Assembly: GCA_009823395.1 (NCBI GenBank)
Contig: CM020509.1
Span: forward strand, 13,292,501-13,356,500
Reading direction: 5' to 3'
Length of the DNA: 64,000 nt
DNA from: Thamnaconus septentrionalis
Taxonomy: Eukaryota > Chordata > Actinopteri > Tetraodontiformes > Monacanthidae
In this document: positions 1-12,160 of the stretch, piece by piece
How positions within the stretch are numbered: position 1 is the first letter of the stretch
How the letters are laid out: every line of letters starts with the position of its first letter
Made by a program: the position numbers and the translations under genes
Notes under the pieces: model-generated
The model's database searches: none
Seen by the model: only the letters and a program-made list of their open reading frames with translations
Told to the model about the DNA's origin: nothing

Positions 1-130
1 AGCCATAACTCGATCAAATCCGAGCGCTCATTGCGTAATGTTTGCGTGGCTCTGAAAACACACTCATTCTTTTTTCCGTCCTCCAATAGACTTCACTGTT
101 GACTGCTCTTCAAAGTTCATTTCAGCATGC

Positions 131-345
131 TCGCTGGAGCCAGGCAGGCTGGCCTGAGTATTTATGATACTGATCTACTGGGATTTACAAAAAACAGTCC
201 CAAAAAGAGAAAATATCCAGCCAGTGGCACCTTAGGTCAGAGGCGGCAGGATAACATCACTGAACGCACAACACCTCCAGCATTGAGGCAATGCATTTCT
301 ATGCACGCGCTGTCTGCGTGCCTATTAAAATGGCCGGTGAGTGTA
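131..345 (+). mobile_element. decayed Tc1-like transposon fragment 1
   Basis: Shares blocks such as CTGATCTACTGGGATTTACA, AAAAAGAGAAAATATCCAG and CTGAACGCACAACACCTCCA with a common fish Tc1-like element, and ends CTATTAAAATGGCCGGTGAG followed by TGTA, the family terminus. The middle is deleted and the transposase frame is lost. In spock1 intron. Confidence 0.75.
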
Positions 346-1918
346 GATTAAATTTCATTAGAAAAGAAAACACGCCACTATCTTGCATGATTATTTTCAT
401 TAGCAAAATCAGCCTGATTGTGTCAAACTAATCATTTCTAACACTTGAGAGAAGCAGCATGCTGGAAACAAACAGTGTGTGTGAGCTCAAAGCCCTTCTA
501 CATTTTGTCAGCGGTTTCTGTCATTCAAAAGTTCCAGACACTCTACAACTATCTTTATATCAATCTGTCTGAATACGATGGTGGTTTTCTTTATTTCTTT
601 TAGTGGTTAGATTGTAACAATCAGTCTCTGCAGACACGAGGACATCCACGGCTACAAAAATGAGGATGAAATTCTGTTGAGGGTTATCATTTGGGACTGA
701 TTGCTCTTCTCCCTTTGGAAGTGAAAAGATATGTGTCACAGGCTGGCTTTCACTTTTCCGTAGCGCTGGACCACTGAATTTCGACATATTCAATAGCCGA
801 GCACATCAAGTAGCTGTCTGCCTCAAAGTGCGAGATTCCATCTTGAATTTTTAGAGCTTTTTTTTTTTTTTTTTTTATTAAAGAAAAAAAGAGTCAGAAG
901 AAGATCTGAACTGACACCTCCTGAACGCAGCAAGCTGCACTAAATGTTCGAAATTTAAAATGTTCTCTTTTAAAATCGTGCATCTGCTTCGTATGGCTGC
1001 ATTTATTATTTTAATTACCTAATCAATTTAATTAGTTTAATTCAAACACCTGCGTCAGCAGCTAGTTTCTCCTTTTTTGTCCACCTGGTGTGTGGTCACA
1101 GGAAGTTGCCTCATAAGAATAAAGAGGTGGTTACTATGGGGATACACACCAATAGCACCACAGGCTCCTTCCTGCACCGCAGCTTTTCTCCCATGGGGTA
1201 TTTGATTGGGAAGAAAAGCAGATAAGTTAAAAGTTAAAGATAGATAAGTCTTTTTTTAAAAAAAATGTGATGCTCTACAGCCCCGATAATAATAACAAAA
1301 ACATTTTTCTGTGCTTCATTCATTGAGCATAACATGTCTACAAAATGATCCCTTAAAATGAAGCTTTGCCTGATTATTGTATCAATCTGTTCCCTTCAAA
1401 GGCAATCAGCCTTTCCAAAGAAAAGAGCTCAAACCAAACCATTTTAAATGTTTCTTTACTCAGATACGATCGATCTGTCACTCCATCACTTTCATGTAAA
1501 TGTTGTTCAATTGCCCACCCCCCCCCTCCCCCTTTTTTTTGGATGTGACTTTCAAGAAATTTTAAATGGTAACAAACCTTTGTAGATCAAAACAAATCTG
1601 ATCAATGATTTATCGGGAAAAAAATAGCAAAAGAATAAAGAGATGAAAAGAGACATAACAAAATGCCAAATACTCTGGAAATCCATCCTGCATTAGGAGA
1701 ATGATATATTGTCTCTTTCAGTTCTGGAAACTGCTGTCACACAGAGAGCTGTATCAAGTCATACGTCACATTTTCTCTTCATGTACCCCAAAGGAAATAT
1801 TAGAGAGGAAAGGTGAATGGCCCAGGTATTAAACCTTGTCAAGTAGACCATGAACCATCCAGCAGAGGAACCTTTGATGCCCACACAGTGCTTCAGGCGA
1901 GACATGACTACATTTTGC

Positions 1919-1924
1919 TGGTGT

Positions 1925-1960
<36 letters not shown>
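1919..1960. repeat. TG microsatellite
   Basis: TG/GT repeat with one interruption; in spock1 intron. Creates spurious His-Thr frames on the minus strand. Confidence 0.9.
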
Positions 1961-2390
1961 AAGGCAGCTGTGCGAGATCAAAAGGCATAATAATAGTAAT
2001 AGCTCATAAAAGATCATTAAATGCCTATCATAGTGTGGCATATGTGCTGTGAGGAACATCAAAAAAGCTTAACATGGGTCCAGTTCTGACACCAGTGGCC
2101 CGACTTTTAACTTCCAGCCTCTGAGCTTTTTTTGCTCGTTTTAGTTTCAATCAGGGATGAAATTGAAACCTATCAGATTTAGTGCTGACTGCATCAACAA
2201 CACCACATGTTTCTGTGTGTCTGTGTTGTGTGTCTTGTCCCTTGAATCTAGCTGGACCCTCCCTGACCAACTGTGGAGTGAATATGCAGGGACGCCGTCT
2301 TGGTGCTGTATGTTGTTCCCTTCAGAGTGATAATGTTTGCTACTCTGGAGGCAGAGGAATAGGGTCTGTTGAATCTAACTGTTGGCCACA

Positions 2391-2456
2391 GAGCAAAAGA
2401 CTTTAGATGAGAACCAAATGCAAGAGCAAAAGACTTGAGATGAGAACCAAATGCAA
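2391..2456. repeat. 33-bp direct tandem duplication
   Basis: Two adjacent 33-nt units starting GAGCAAAAGACTT and ending ACCAAATGCAA, differing at one base (T versus G after GACTT). Recent local duplication. Confidence 0.9.
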
Positions 2457-4109
2457 CCTTTCAACTTTGGAGTTACAGCCAAGATGCAATGAAAGTCCTT
2501 GAAATACCTGAAGACCTCACATTAAAGAGTTAAGATTTAAATTTTTCATATTAGATTGTCTCTTTGCACATTTATTTGTACCCTAAAAGCTATATAGAGC
2601 TCCACAAAAATAGCAGGTTTAGCCCTCTGTTTACACCCTCCTGCCAAAACCTGTTGCTTTGTTGGATCTCCTGCATCTCTGGAAAACCACCGCTCTGAAA
2701 GGGGCAGCAAACAGGGAGCTTGGTAAAGTACCAGAGACACATGTTATAAACTTATAGAGAGAATGTTTCTTAGTGGGTCATTTTTACAGGGAAAGAGATA
2801 TTTATTCATGGGCAAGAAAGAGGTTGGAGTGAACATATTTTTTTTTACTTTTTTTGTCCTTGAAACTAAGTCTTCAGATCAAATAGTGGTAGAAAAGAAC
2901 AGAAAAGGAAAAACACTGTCACCACAGCTTGAGTAAATGAAATCTCCACTTCTGCCAGGAAGAAACTCTTAGTGTTTTGCTTCCTCTCTCTTGCCCTCCT
3001 TTCTCTTTCTCTCCTACTCAGACCAGACTGTGAAAATGAAGAGCGCACTGAAATGTTATGTCTAGTCCTGAAGGGTTATAGTGCAGGCACACACACACAC
3101 TCACACACGCACGCAGACAGAGCACCTTAAGATTCGAAAGGTAATGTCAGATTGATAGCCTCACCCAGAGTAATGCGTGTTTGTCCCTTCTAAAGCTCCA
3201 GACTCTTACCTGGGGGCTTCCTCTCTATTATGGCTAATGCAATAACAACGTCCTCCTCGAATGTAACAATAAGGTGTGCGCCCTCGTGCATCCGTATTGT
3301 GGTTCAGGGGTCTGGATTAGTCTGTCCAGAAGAAAGTGCATCATGAACATGTATAAAAAAAGAAAAACAATCTTTCATCTATGATATTTGGATTTTAACT
3401 GACTGTCAGTGTTTCCAAACGGGAGGTAAAACCTCACTGTCCACCTAGGAAATATTTGATCAAATAAAAATAATAAAAAATGGAATATTTCCTACTGTGC
3501 AAATGCCTTTGTATGAAACTGCCACCGTAGCAGCATCCATGCTAATCTCATTAGCCGCTATCGTTTACAACTCATTCTAGCTTCTTTCGTCTCCTGGGGA
3601 GTCACTTCTTTCTCCTTCACCTTCATCCCAGGTTACCGGTGAAGTGAGCTGACCGTGAAACACTAAGGTGTGTGTTATCTGAGATTTCAGAATGGAAACC
3701 TGAGCCATCCAGCCTCAGTGTGAGAATCCTGTTTTTCACCGCTAGCAACATAATGAATCCAATAAACGGAAGCTCTACCTGTCCTGCAGAGCGATCTGCT
3801 CGTGAGTGCATGCAAAATTGTTTTCTAGCCGTTCTGTTTGGAGTCTGCGAGTGTCCAGTCTGTTTGCGCCTCCCCACCCCTCCCATCCCAAAAGCCCAAG
3901 ACATTGAACTCACTCTGATCAGAATTTCCGACGTGGCTCCGAGGTGCACTTGAAATCCGTCCATGTTTTGCAGCAAACGGCTTCAAATCTGAAGTGCAAG
4001 CGCCGCAGGAATGTTAACAACCTCTCTTTGCACGCACTGCCCCCCCTGCGATAAGAGATGCAGAATGGCTCTTGTCTTCCAGGCACATTTATCAACCTCT
4101 GCGGTGGGA

Positions 4110-4127
4110 GGGGGGGGGGGGGGGGGG
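4110..4127 (+). repeat. poly-G run (18 G)
   Basis: Eighteen consecutive G on the + strand, preceded by GGGA; in spock1 intron. Confidence 0.9.
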
Positions 4128-4791
4128 TGGAGTAACTCACGAGCAGGAAGGAAACAAAAAATGAAGATGGAGATTGACAGACGAATGTGGGGAAGGAGGC
4201 AGGCAGAGCCAGTAGATCCCGTGGGGGGCCAGAGGCACCAGGGATTCGATAGTCAAAGACCGAGGCTCCTTTCTACTCTTAATTAGCGGCATCATTAAAT
4301 ATTTTGAGTCTGGCGCTCTCAGCTTGCTGGCAGTGTTGGATGGGCTGCTCCTCGCTCCTCCGAGAGACGCAGACGGAGCCCGCGCTGGGCTATTTATTTC
4401 CCTCTGAGGACGACGACAGTTGTGACTGCGACTGCGAGACGTCAGGACACGCAAATCATTCAGCCGTCTCCCCTGGGAGGCCGGCCGTCTGGGTGCATCC
4501 CTTAGAATCTTTTTTTTTTTCTCACGCTGGATTTCTGCAAGGCGTCCACATGTTGTGTTAAGATGCGTGTGTGTATGTGTGTGTGTTTGATTTTGAGAGC
4601 TTGCCAAGGCGCACTAGTGTGCTTGAATGGGTGTAAAACGCGTGAAATTAACTCCTGGTAATGGAAGGAATTGTTTAATTTGCTTGCATATGGGTTAGGC
4701 TATTGATATATATAAAAAAAACAGTGCAACAACAAAAGCGGCTTGACAGCCTCTCCTCTCATTATACGTGTGCGTGTGTGTGTGTTTGTAG

Positions 4792-4911
4792 GCTGCACCG
4801 ACTCGGAGCTCCACAGTCTGGCTGCCAGGCTGAAGGACTGGTTTGGGGTTTTGCACCTCGACGCCAACAGAGACCTCAAATCATCAGACAACTTTGACAC
4901 CGCCGCCGGAC
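4792..4911 (+). CDS. spock1: spock1 visible exon 1 of 5
   Basis: Encodes [20 protein letters not shown] and onward, matching the testican-1 segment that leads into the EC domain. The acceptor is ...TTTGTAG and the donor is GTGAGT. Length is 120 nt, phase 1 at both ends. The acceptor is preceded by a TG-rich run instead of an ordinary pyrimidine tract. Confidence 0.93.
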
Positions 4912-7377
4912 GTGAGTACATCCCGCTGAGAATATCTCTGGCGTGTGTGTGTGTGTGTGTGTGTGTGCGTGCGCGTGGGCATGTGCCATCGCTTGTCAGA
5001 CTCCTCGTGAGGCCCGGCAGTCGTGTTGACGGTGACCTTGCCCTGCTCCCTCTGATGTCAACACGTCTGAACGCAGCTCAGCTCTGCCCCTCGACACGCA
5101 CAAGCGTCTCGCAGGGCGTGCACATAGCGGGCCGTGGGAGGCCAGAACACATTCCGCTGTTTTTCAAACCGGAGGTTTTTATTGTCGTTTCTCTTCCCTC
5201 TGCGTCTCCCACAGACTTTGACACGAGTATCTTGCCCATTTGCAAGGACTCACTCGGCTGGATGTTCAACAAGTTGGACATGAACTTTGACCTGCTGCTG
5301 GACCAGTCGGAACTGAGCGCCATCTACCTGGACAAGTACGAGCTGTGCATGAAGCCCCTCTTCAACTCCTGCGACTCCTTCAAGGACGGCAAACTGTCCA
5401 ACAACGAGTGGTGCTACTGCTTCCAGAAGCCTGAGGGTGAGGAAGGGCAGAGAACTGGACAGGAAGTGATGATTGGAAATGTTAAAAAGTAAAACTAGGA
5501 GAAAGGCAGAAAGTATCAAGAGTTTAAGTTGTGGTCTTGAATCAGTCATGAAGCAATTTTCCATTGATCTGGCGTATTGATCTAACAGGAGCTGCGTCAG
5601 TAGATTCGACTCACATCCACTGGATGTCTTTGTACTCAAATTAAAGGCAGAAAAAATAAAATAGAATATTTAAAATGCTATTGAAGCTTAAATTATTATA
5701 AGACTCGCCTGGGTGTTCCTGTTCTGGAGGCTTCAGCGAATGTTTTGGCTGGAAACTAGTGTTAAAGTCAAATTAGGGTGAAGTTATTCATGAATCTGCT
5801 CTTCTCTTTGTCATAGGGCTGCCCTGCCAAACTGAGAAGAACAGGATCCAAAATCTAAGTCAAAGAAAGAGTCTAATAGGTAAGTGGATGATAGACTATT
5901 TATAGGCTATTTTGTTGCTTTTTTTTTTTTTTTTTTTTTTTTTGGATTAATCAAATCTTTCTGGGATACAGTTTAACCATAACCAACCTTTGGCATTTCC
6001 ATAACTGTGTTAAAATTAGGATTCAATGGGATTCTTACCTCAATGTATCACAAATGCATATGGTGTTCACACTTTTTTGTTTCCGCCGCTGGATACACGG
6101 ACAGACAGAGCTTGTGTCAAGGTGCCTGCATTCTATCATTTGGCCACCAGGTAGCGACCAATGTGGCTGCAAAAGACTCAGTCCAAGACTGGTCATACTG
6201 TCAAAATATAAGCTCAGAAATATGCTATTCACAGTCCAGTGGGTGACGTGAAGACGTGCAGTGAGGCAGGTCTTGGAACAAAGCATTCAGTAGAAATTAA
6301 AAAAAAAGATGAAGAGAGCAAATCTGTTTCACTTTCTTACAAAGTAACCATTGAAGGTCACACAAAAAACTACTTCAGAAGGTTTTATCATTTCTAGAGG
6401 TAAAAAACAATGACAGCAGTCCACAACTTGCATCACAGTTTTTAAAATACTCCTGTTTTGATCACAACTCATGAGTCAGTGTGAAACGGGAATGCTGCGG
6501 GAACCACAGCCTCTGCCAAGGAGTATTTGGATAATGGGAGTGTCATGTCTTGGTCTTTCTCCAGGCTCCTACATTCCTCGATGCACCGACGAAGGCTACT
6601 TCAAACCAACCCAGTGTCACGGCAGCACCGGCCAGTGTTGGTGTGTGGACAAATACGGCAACGAGATCGCCGGCTCCAGAAAACAAGGAAACCCCAACTG
6701 CGGTAGGACGACGCAGAGCACAAAGTCAACATAATGCAGCACAAAAGGGCCAAGCGTGACGCTGCTCCTCGTCTTTACTCCGCATCTTTTTCCACGTCAC
6801 GTCTGTCTGTCTTCGCCGCCGTCCGCGCATCAGTGATCATCTGGAAAATACACAACATTTGCAGTGCTTCTGCAGCCAGTCTGGCTGCTTTACTATCAGC
6901 ACCATCTGCATTGGGTATGCTGCTCATACGCCCTTGATGAAACATCAGGGTCTTGCAAGTCAAGTAGGAAGATCCATCAAAAGTGTCAGCTGTGCGGTGT
7001 TGTGAGATTTTTTTTTTATCCGGATTATTAGGAGCGACTGCAGCCAGACTTTCATGCATCCACGCAAGAGAAAAAAAATAATAAACGCAATTAACATCAT
7101 GGCAAGAATAGTGGAGGAATTCAAAGGGAATTGTCAAAAAGCCAATAGAAGCGCATTGTTTCCAATCGACCTCCCTGGGATTTGACTTGAGGGAGAAAAA
7201 AAAAATAAGCATAATTAACTAGCAATAGTCCAGGCAGACATACTGATGACCAATCAAACAGCCAACTCACACTCACTGATTATAGCTCCCTCAGATGCCA
7301 GTCGAGTCCAAAGCCAGTAATTGCGGCTTCCAATATTGATGAGGTGTCTGTTTTCGTCGCACGCACACACACGCACG

Positions 7378-7422
<45 letters not shown>

Positions 7423-8690
7423 TCTCAGCAGCACTGCTTTGTCTCCGGTCTAACAAGCTCATCTTACTCTGGCCGAGCAGCCAGAGGCTTCAGGTGCCCA
7501 GAGTTCCCCTCTTTCAGGCACTGCGCGGAAATAAATAGAAAAACAGGTTGCAATGCAGCCCGCCATTTGATTGCCTCAACACGAGTAGCGCAAATGGATT
7601 TAACACTGTGAGTGCCACTCAAGCCGATGTACACAGCCTGCTTTATGCAGAAATCCGTGATGGTTTTAGGGTCCCGCTTGCGTAAAGCGCTCAAAAGCAG
7701 CAGATGAGATAATGACACCCATTCAGAGTAACGAGGGATTTAACATTTGTGCCAAAAATCTTATTACCTCAACACTGCCACGTGTAAATACCTCAGTTGT
7801 GATTCATGCTGCTTTGATTTGTTGGGGTGTCTCACCATCTGAAGTGAAATTGTTGGCAATATAGCAGGCGCTAAACCATAATGCATCCAAGTTTTTCTGC
7901 GCTAATATAATATTGGCTTTTACTTATTTATTTAACGGATCGTATCAGGGAACGTTTTTCTTTTGAAGAATAAAAGCATTAGTTACATTTCTATGCATTC
8001 TATGTATTTCTATATGTTGGCCTTATTGTATGCGGAACAATGATGGGGCATTATATCACATCATCATTAAAACATTACCCCTGCACTGGCCTGCGGTTTG
8101 TTTTAGAGTTGATTCTAAAATCTCAATATCTTTATGTAATTTTTATTCAAAACTTGATGGATTTTATTTTATCATAAGCCACGTTGGGATTCGAAGCCAT
8201 CAAACTAACTTCAGTTTTGAAGTCCTGGACTGAAGGTTAAAAGCACCATCACTGATCCAGAACTTTTTAAATCCAAGCTCAAGATATTTGTTCACAATGG
8301 CTTTTGATAAATTGGATTGCTGTGGCATTCAATTTTTGTCCAAATTGCCTTTTATGTGGCACACCGTTCTCATTTTCTTCATTTTGCTGCCAATTCTGTT
8401 GCCTTTTTACTTGTCGCTGGAAACGGCTCTAATTGCAAATAAAAGTCGAGCACCAACATTTTCGGGGTTGACCTTCTCTCCTGCCATCCGCAGACGAGGA
8501 CCAGGAGACATCGGGGGATTTCGGCAGCGGCGGCGCCGTCATTCTGCTCGATGACCAGGAGGAGGAGCCATCGCAGAGCGGGCGGAGCCGGCAGAAGAAG
8601 AGGCGGGGCCGAATCCACCCCCGAGGAGCCATAGAGGACGACGAAGACGGCGAAGACGACAAGGACGACGAGTTGGGCTACGCTTGGTAG
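4792..8690 (+). CDS. spock1: spock1 (testican-1), 3' portion: last five coding exons
   Basis: Secreted calcium-binding proteoglycan of the SPARC/testican family, acting in the extracellular matrix, notably of brain. Exons join as 4792..4911, 5215..5436, 5817..5879, 6565..6702, 8494..8690; all splice sites are GT-AG and the frame stays open to TAG at 8688-8690. Order of domains: end of the follistatin/EC linker, the SPARC-type EC domain ([15 protein letters not shown], then the EF-hand acidic loops and [18 protein letters not shown]), a thyroglobulin type-1 domain ([18 protein letters not shown]) and an acidic C-terminal tail with Ser-Gly sites for glycosaminoglycan ([10 protein letters not shown]), ending GYAW. 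The EC and thyroglobulin parts resemble testican-1 clearly more than testican-2 or -3. Upstream exons (signal peptide, Kazal domain) are outside the window. The gene is tail to tail with the BicC gene. Confidence 0.95.
4942..4972. repeat. TG repeat just after a spock1 donor
   Basis: TG repeat about 30 nt into the intron downstream of the exon ending at 4911; a second TG-rich run (about 4767-4787) sits directly before that exon's acceptor. Confidence 0.9.
5215..5436 (+). CDS. spock1: spock1 visible exon 2 of 5 (EC domain, EF-hands)
   Basis: Encodes [20 protein letters not shown] through [20 protein letters not shown], the core of the SPARC-like extracellular calcium-binding domain. 222 nt, phase 1-1, acceptor CCCACAG, donor GTGAGG. 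Confidence 0.96.
5817..5879 (+). CDS. spock1: spock1 visible exon 3 of 5
   Basis: Encodes [20 protein letters not shown], the short EC-to-thyroglobulin linker that carries the first cysteine of the thyroglobulin domain. 63 nt, phase 1-1, donor GTAAGT. Confidence 0.93.
6565..6702 (+). CDS. spock1: spock1 visible exon 4 of 5 (thyroglobulin type-1 domain)
   Basis: Encodes [20 protein letters not shown] and then the diagnostic CWCV core and the final Cys of a thyroglobulin type-1 repeat. 138 nt, phase 1-1, acceptor TTTCTCCAG, donor GTAGGA. Confidence 0.96.
7360..7420. repeat. CA microsatellite
   Basis: CA repeat with GCAC variants at the left end; in the intron before the last spock1 exon. Confidence 0.9.
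8494..8690 (+). CDS. spock1: spock1 last coding exon (GAG-attachment tail)
   Basis: Begins [20 protein letters not shown], the testican-1 Ser-Gly glycosaminoglycan attachment region, and ends with a Glu/Asp-rich run and GYAW, then TAG. Between these is a polybasic stretch ([10 protein letters not shown]) that I do not recall in human testican-1. Acceptor CATCCGCAG. Confidence 0.94.
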
Positions 8691-10339
8691 CTCTGACCCG
8701 TTCTGACCCGCCTTTCGCCGACCAGGAAGGAAACGCCGTTTATCCGAGCACAGATCTGAAGCCATTCCAGCATCTCCTCCTCTCCCCCAGTTCCGTTGGC
8801 AGCCGTCCATCTTTTGCCCCTCCATCCTGCGCTTGTAACCCCCCCTCATGCTGTCCACTTTCTGTTTCCGCCCTTCTACCCAAAACCTCTGATCCAACCG
8901 TCTCCTCCTAACTTGTAACTCAGCTCTCCATTTACTCCTGCCAACTTTTGTTGTTTTTTTTTGTTTGTTTCTTTTTTAAACTCCTCTTCTTTTCCTCTCT
9001 AATGTCTGTGTATGTCCACGTGAGGCTTCTGATCACTCTGTGAGCCCAGATGCAGTAGCTGATGCACTGGATGTAAATACGTTTCCTCCGGGAAAGACCA
9101 GATTGTGGATCGCCTCCCCCCTTGTACTCAAATCGGCTTTTCATTCTCATGTTCCGTGTTCCACCGTCTGGCTCTCTCTAGTGTTCAAAAATGCCCCCCC
9201 CCCACATGTTCCCAGGCTGTGAGATGCTCCCTCCCCGTCCTCTCTCTCTCGCCCTCCGTCCTTCCCTCTCTCCTCCCCTTCACTGTTGCTCCACAAAGGA
9301 TTGTAAATTATTTAATCGTTCATCTTGAATGTCCCAGAAAGCCCAGGAAACAATGAGATTAATGATGTATTGTCGTTGTTGTTGCATGTTTCTCATCGTG
9401 TTTCTGTAAAAAGAGAGATTTAGCTGGCCAGGTCCAGCTCTATGCATCCCAAACAGAAAGTGATGCCAATTTGGCTGCTACAATACTTGTTGCTATGTTG
9501 ATGCTGTCTGGTATCCTTTACCTTTCTTCTCTTTTTTTTTTTCGTTTTGGTTTACGCTCCCAATCTCAGGAGGTAGCAGGTTGCATTGCAGAGCGATAGC
9601 AGAGTAGAAAAGAAGCCGCGATGCCCGCGGTCCAAATCCGAGCGGCGTCTGAGCCGGTTAAGCTTTCGCTAAATGGTCGGGGAGGCCCACGAGGCTCTTT
9701 GACTGTGCACGGACACTGGAAGAAGAAGCTGCTCCTGAGCTGGGAGGACTCGTGAAGCGTGGCGAGCAGGGAAAGAGGCTCCGCTTCTGCCTCCCCAACA
9801 TTGGATATGTCATAATATGAAATCTCCACTATGTCAACCGAGTGAACTTTTCTTTGTAACATTGAAAGTTTCAGTAAAGTGACACTTTGGGTGTCTTTTG
9901 AACCTTACAGGTCTGTGTTCATGTGTCTGTGGCTCCCCCGATATATGCGTTTCCATGCCAACTATTCAGTATGTACCAACCATCAAACCAGTATTAAAAA
10001 AACAAACAAACACAACACAAATATTTAGAGCTTATTCTCAAAAAATTACTTCCTCATTTGCATGGCATCGCCTTCAGGACAGAAAAATGATGGTTGTCCA
10101 CTTGTCCTTACCTATTGTTGTGTTTTACAAGGAAATGGCAGTGCTTCAAAGCTGAAGACCTTCAATTATAACAGACAATCTATCACACAGCTCTAGATCT
10201 TTTTTCAACCTTGTTATGGCTTTCATGAAGGTCTTAGGCTGCGCTCACACCAAACCCACCACTGCCAAAAAAAGCTGGAAAGGGGTTTTTTGGGCTGATT
10301 GTGTTGTTGTTTTGGTCCCTTTGTTGGTGCTGTAGCCTC

Positions 10340-10545
10340 AGAACAAGAAAGTTGTGCATTTGCTTCCCACCCTGGTGCTTCCTGTGTGGAGTTTCCAGGT
10401 GTTAATCCGAGTGCGGGTGCTCGTTGGTTCGTCTGTGCTCGCTTTGGTCCAGAGTGTAACCCCACCTCTGGCTCCAGCAAGCCTGCAGCACTGAGTGCAG
10501 GAGAAGTATTGATACAAAAATGGATAGGTGGATGGTTTGTTGTGT
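10340..10545 (+). repeat. degenerate teleost interspersed repeat
   Basis: Contains CTGTGTGGAGTTTCCAGGTG, then CCAGAGTGTAACCCCACCTC, TGGCTCCAGCAAGC and a tail ATGGATAGGTGGATGG. This is a decayed form of a fish repeat that usually ends in GGAT units; related to 33206-33345. Confidence 0.5.
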
Positions 10546-11844
10546 TACATTGGTGGCAGATCACCAAGAAACACTTTTGCCAGCTGGCAGAGCGACACAG
10601 GCACCTAAGAAGTCTGTGGCTCGACCACGGGAGGTTTCGTCAAAAGTCAATGGGAAACAATGTTTTTGCCACCCTGTCAAATTTGCTTTCCCCTCATGCT
10701 TTGCGTGTCACGCTCCTTGCCTTCCCTTCTGAGCAGAAACTTGGGGTTGACAAAGTGTTTTTCTGCACGAAAAGTTAGAGATGTCAGTCTTTTGATCTTT
10801 TGACTCTTCATCTTCATTTTTCAAGTCATCTGGTGGGAATAAAAACACATCCACCATGTCGCTGCATTATTTCTCAGGCTTATCATTTTTTTTTCCCCTT
10901 TAGAAGCTCACATTTCTCCTCTTTAAAACAATCAAACTCCTCCATCAATTCTGACCTTTTCCACCCTTGAGGAAGCAGCCCGCGCTGTTAGAAGGCAGCA
11001 CAAGCTTCGGTGGCGGAGCCCTCTTATCAATTCGCCACAGAGAGGAGAATCACAAAGACGGCAGTGCCAAAAGGAACATAAAAGCTTAATGAGTGTTTTT
11101 GTAATATCACTGGCTAATGGGACAGCTGACCTCACTGGGTTGAAACAGTCCGCTCAGCACTTTGAAAGCCTATTGTACCAAGAATTGGGGGCCAAAAGGA
11201 CAGTCTGAATCTTTTGGCTTTAAAGAGCGTATTCAGCAGTCTGCAAGGCAATGTGTCAGACGCAACAGGGGAACAAAAAGGGGGGGTTGGTTTAACTGTG
11301 CGCATCAAATCATGTCTGAAGCAGGAGCAGGGCTGTAATTGCACAGTCCGGCAACCTTATAGTGCAGCTTCTCCTCCCGGGCACAGGACGAAGCATCCTG
11401 CTGCTTCTTCGTGGCTTTTTCGTTGCATTACAGACCTTGTTCCTCACCTGCATCTACTCACATCATGGGTCAGTTTGTTCCTTGTGCAATCAAGGTTTTT
11501 GCAGGTGTTGTTTCTGTCTGTGGAAAAAGTACATGATGTGACCCTCAGCCTATTCAAAAAAAAAGGTTTGACATTTCAGAAAGAACATGCCTGTCTGTCT
11601 CTTGTACAGACAGGCAGATGCAAAGAGAGCAAACAGAGACTGACTAAAGGCAACAGAATCAACAAAAACTATTCTTTTATATTGTTGGATTATATTGCTG
11701 GTATTTTCTTCTTACATGGCAATCTTGCTGTTTAAATTGTGCTTGTTGACTAATACACTTAGGTATGGGTTAGGTACGGATCACATGGCAGCATGGTCAG
11801 GCATGTCAGTGTGTTGAAGCTGACTATTTGACGTTCAAAGCGAG

Positions 11845-12160
11845 CATCAGAATGGGAAAGAAAATGGATTGAAGTGACTTTGGAGTGGAAAACATGTTTT
11901 TTGCTATCAGACTGGCTGGTCTGAGTGCTTTGCAAACTGCTGATCTAGAGTTGGCAAAGTATAAACCCATTGGTCAGGTTTTTTTTATGTCAGAGGTCAG
12001 AGTGCGCAGACTGGTTGGAGAACAAATAAGGGCAACCATAACTCAAATAACCACTGGTTATAACTGAGGTTGACAGAAGAGCATCTCTGAACGCACAACG
12101 CAAACCTTGATGTATTTTGCAATATTTACATACACTGACCAGGCACTTTATTAGGTACCC
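11845..12160 (+). mobile_element. decayed Tc1-like transposon fragment 2
   Basis: Same family as the copy at 131-345: GGCTGGTCTGAGTGCTTTGC, AACTCAAATAACCACTGGTT and AGAGCATCTCTGAACGCACA are shared with the family. It is followed at about 12131-12160 by a terminal-repeat-like CACTGACCAGGCACTTTATT, so the structure is rearranged. Intergenic. Confidence 0.75.

Larger units (their letters stand above)
1..4791 (+). other. spock1 intron (5' part outside window)
   Basis: No exon of the Kazal or N-terminal testican part was found. It holds the Tc1 fragment at 131-345, a poly-T run near 860, a TG repeat at about 1919-1960, a 33-bp tandem duplication at 2391-2456 and an 18-G run at 4110-4127. Short open frames here are not convincing. 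Confidence 0.8.

Noticed and set aside
4743..5492. 249-codon open frame on the + strand
   Set aside because: It reads through two spock1 exons and the intron between them, including a TG repeat; splice sites at 4911/4912 and 5214/5215 explain it.
6134..6150. CCACCAGGTAGCGAC as a CTCF site
   Set aside because: The central GGC of the motif is broken.
7280..7611. His-Thr and Cys-Val repeat frames on both strands
   Set aside because: They are translations of the CA microsatellite.
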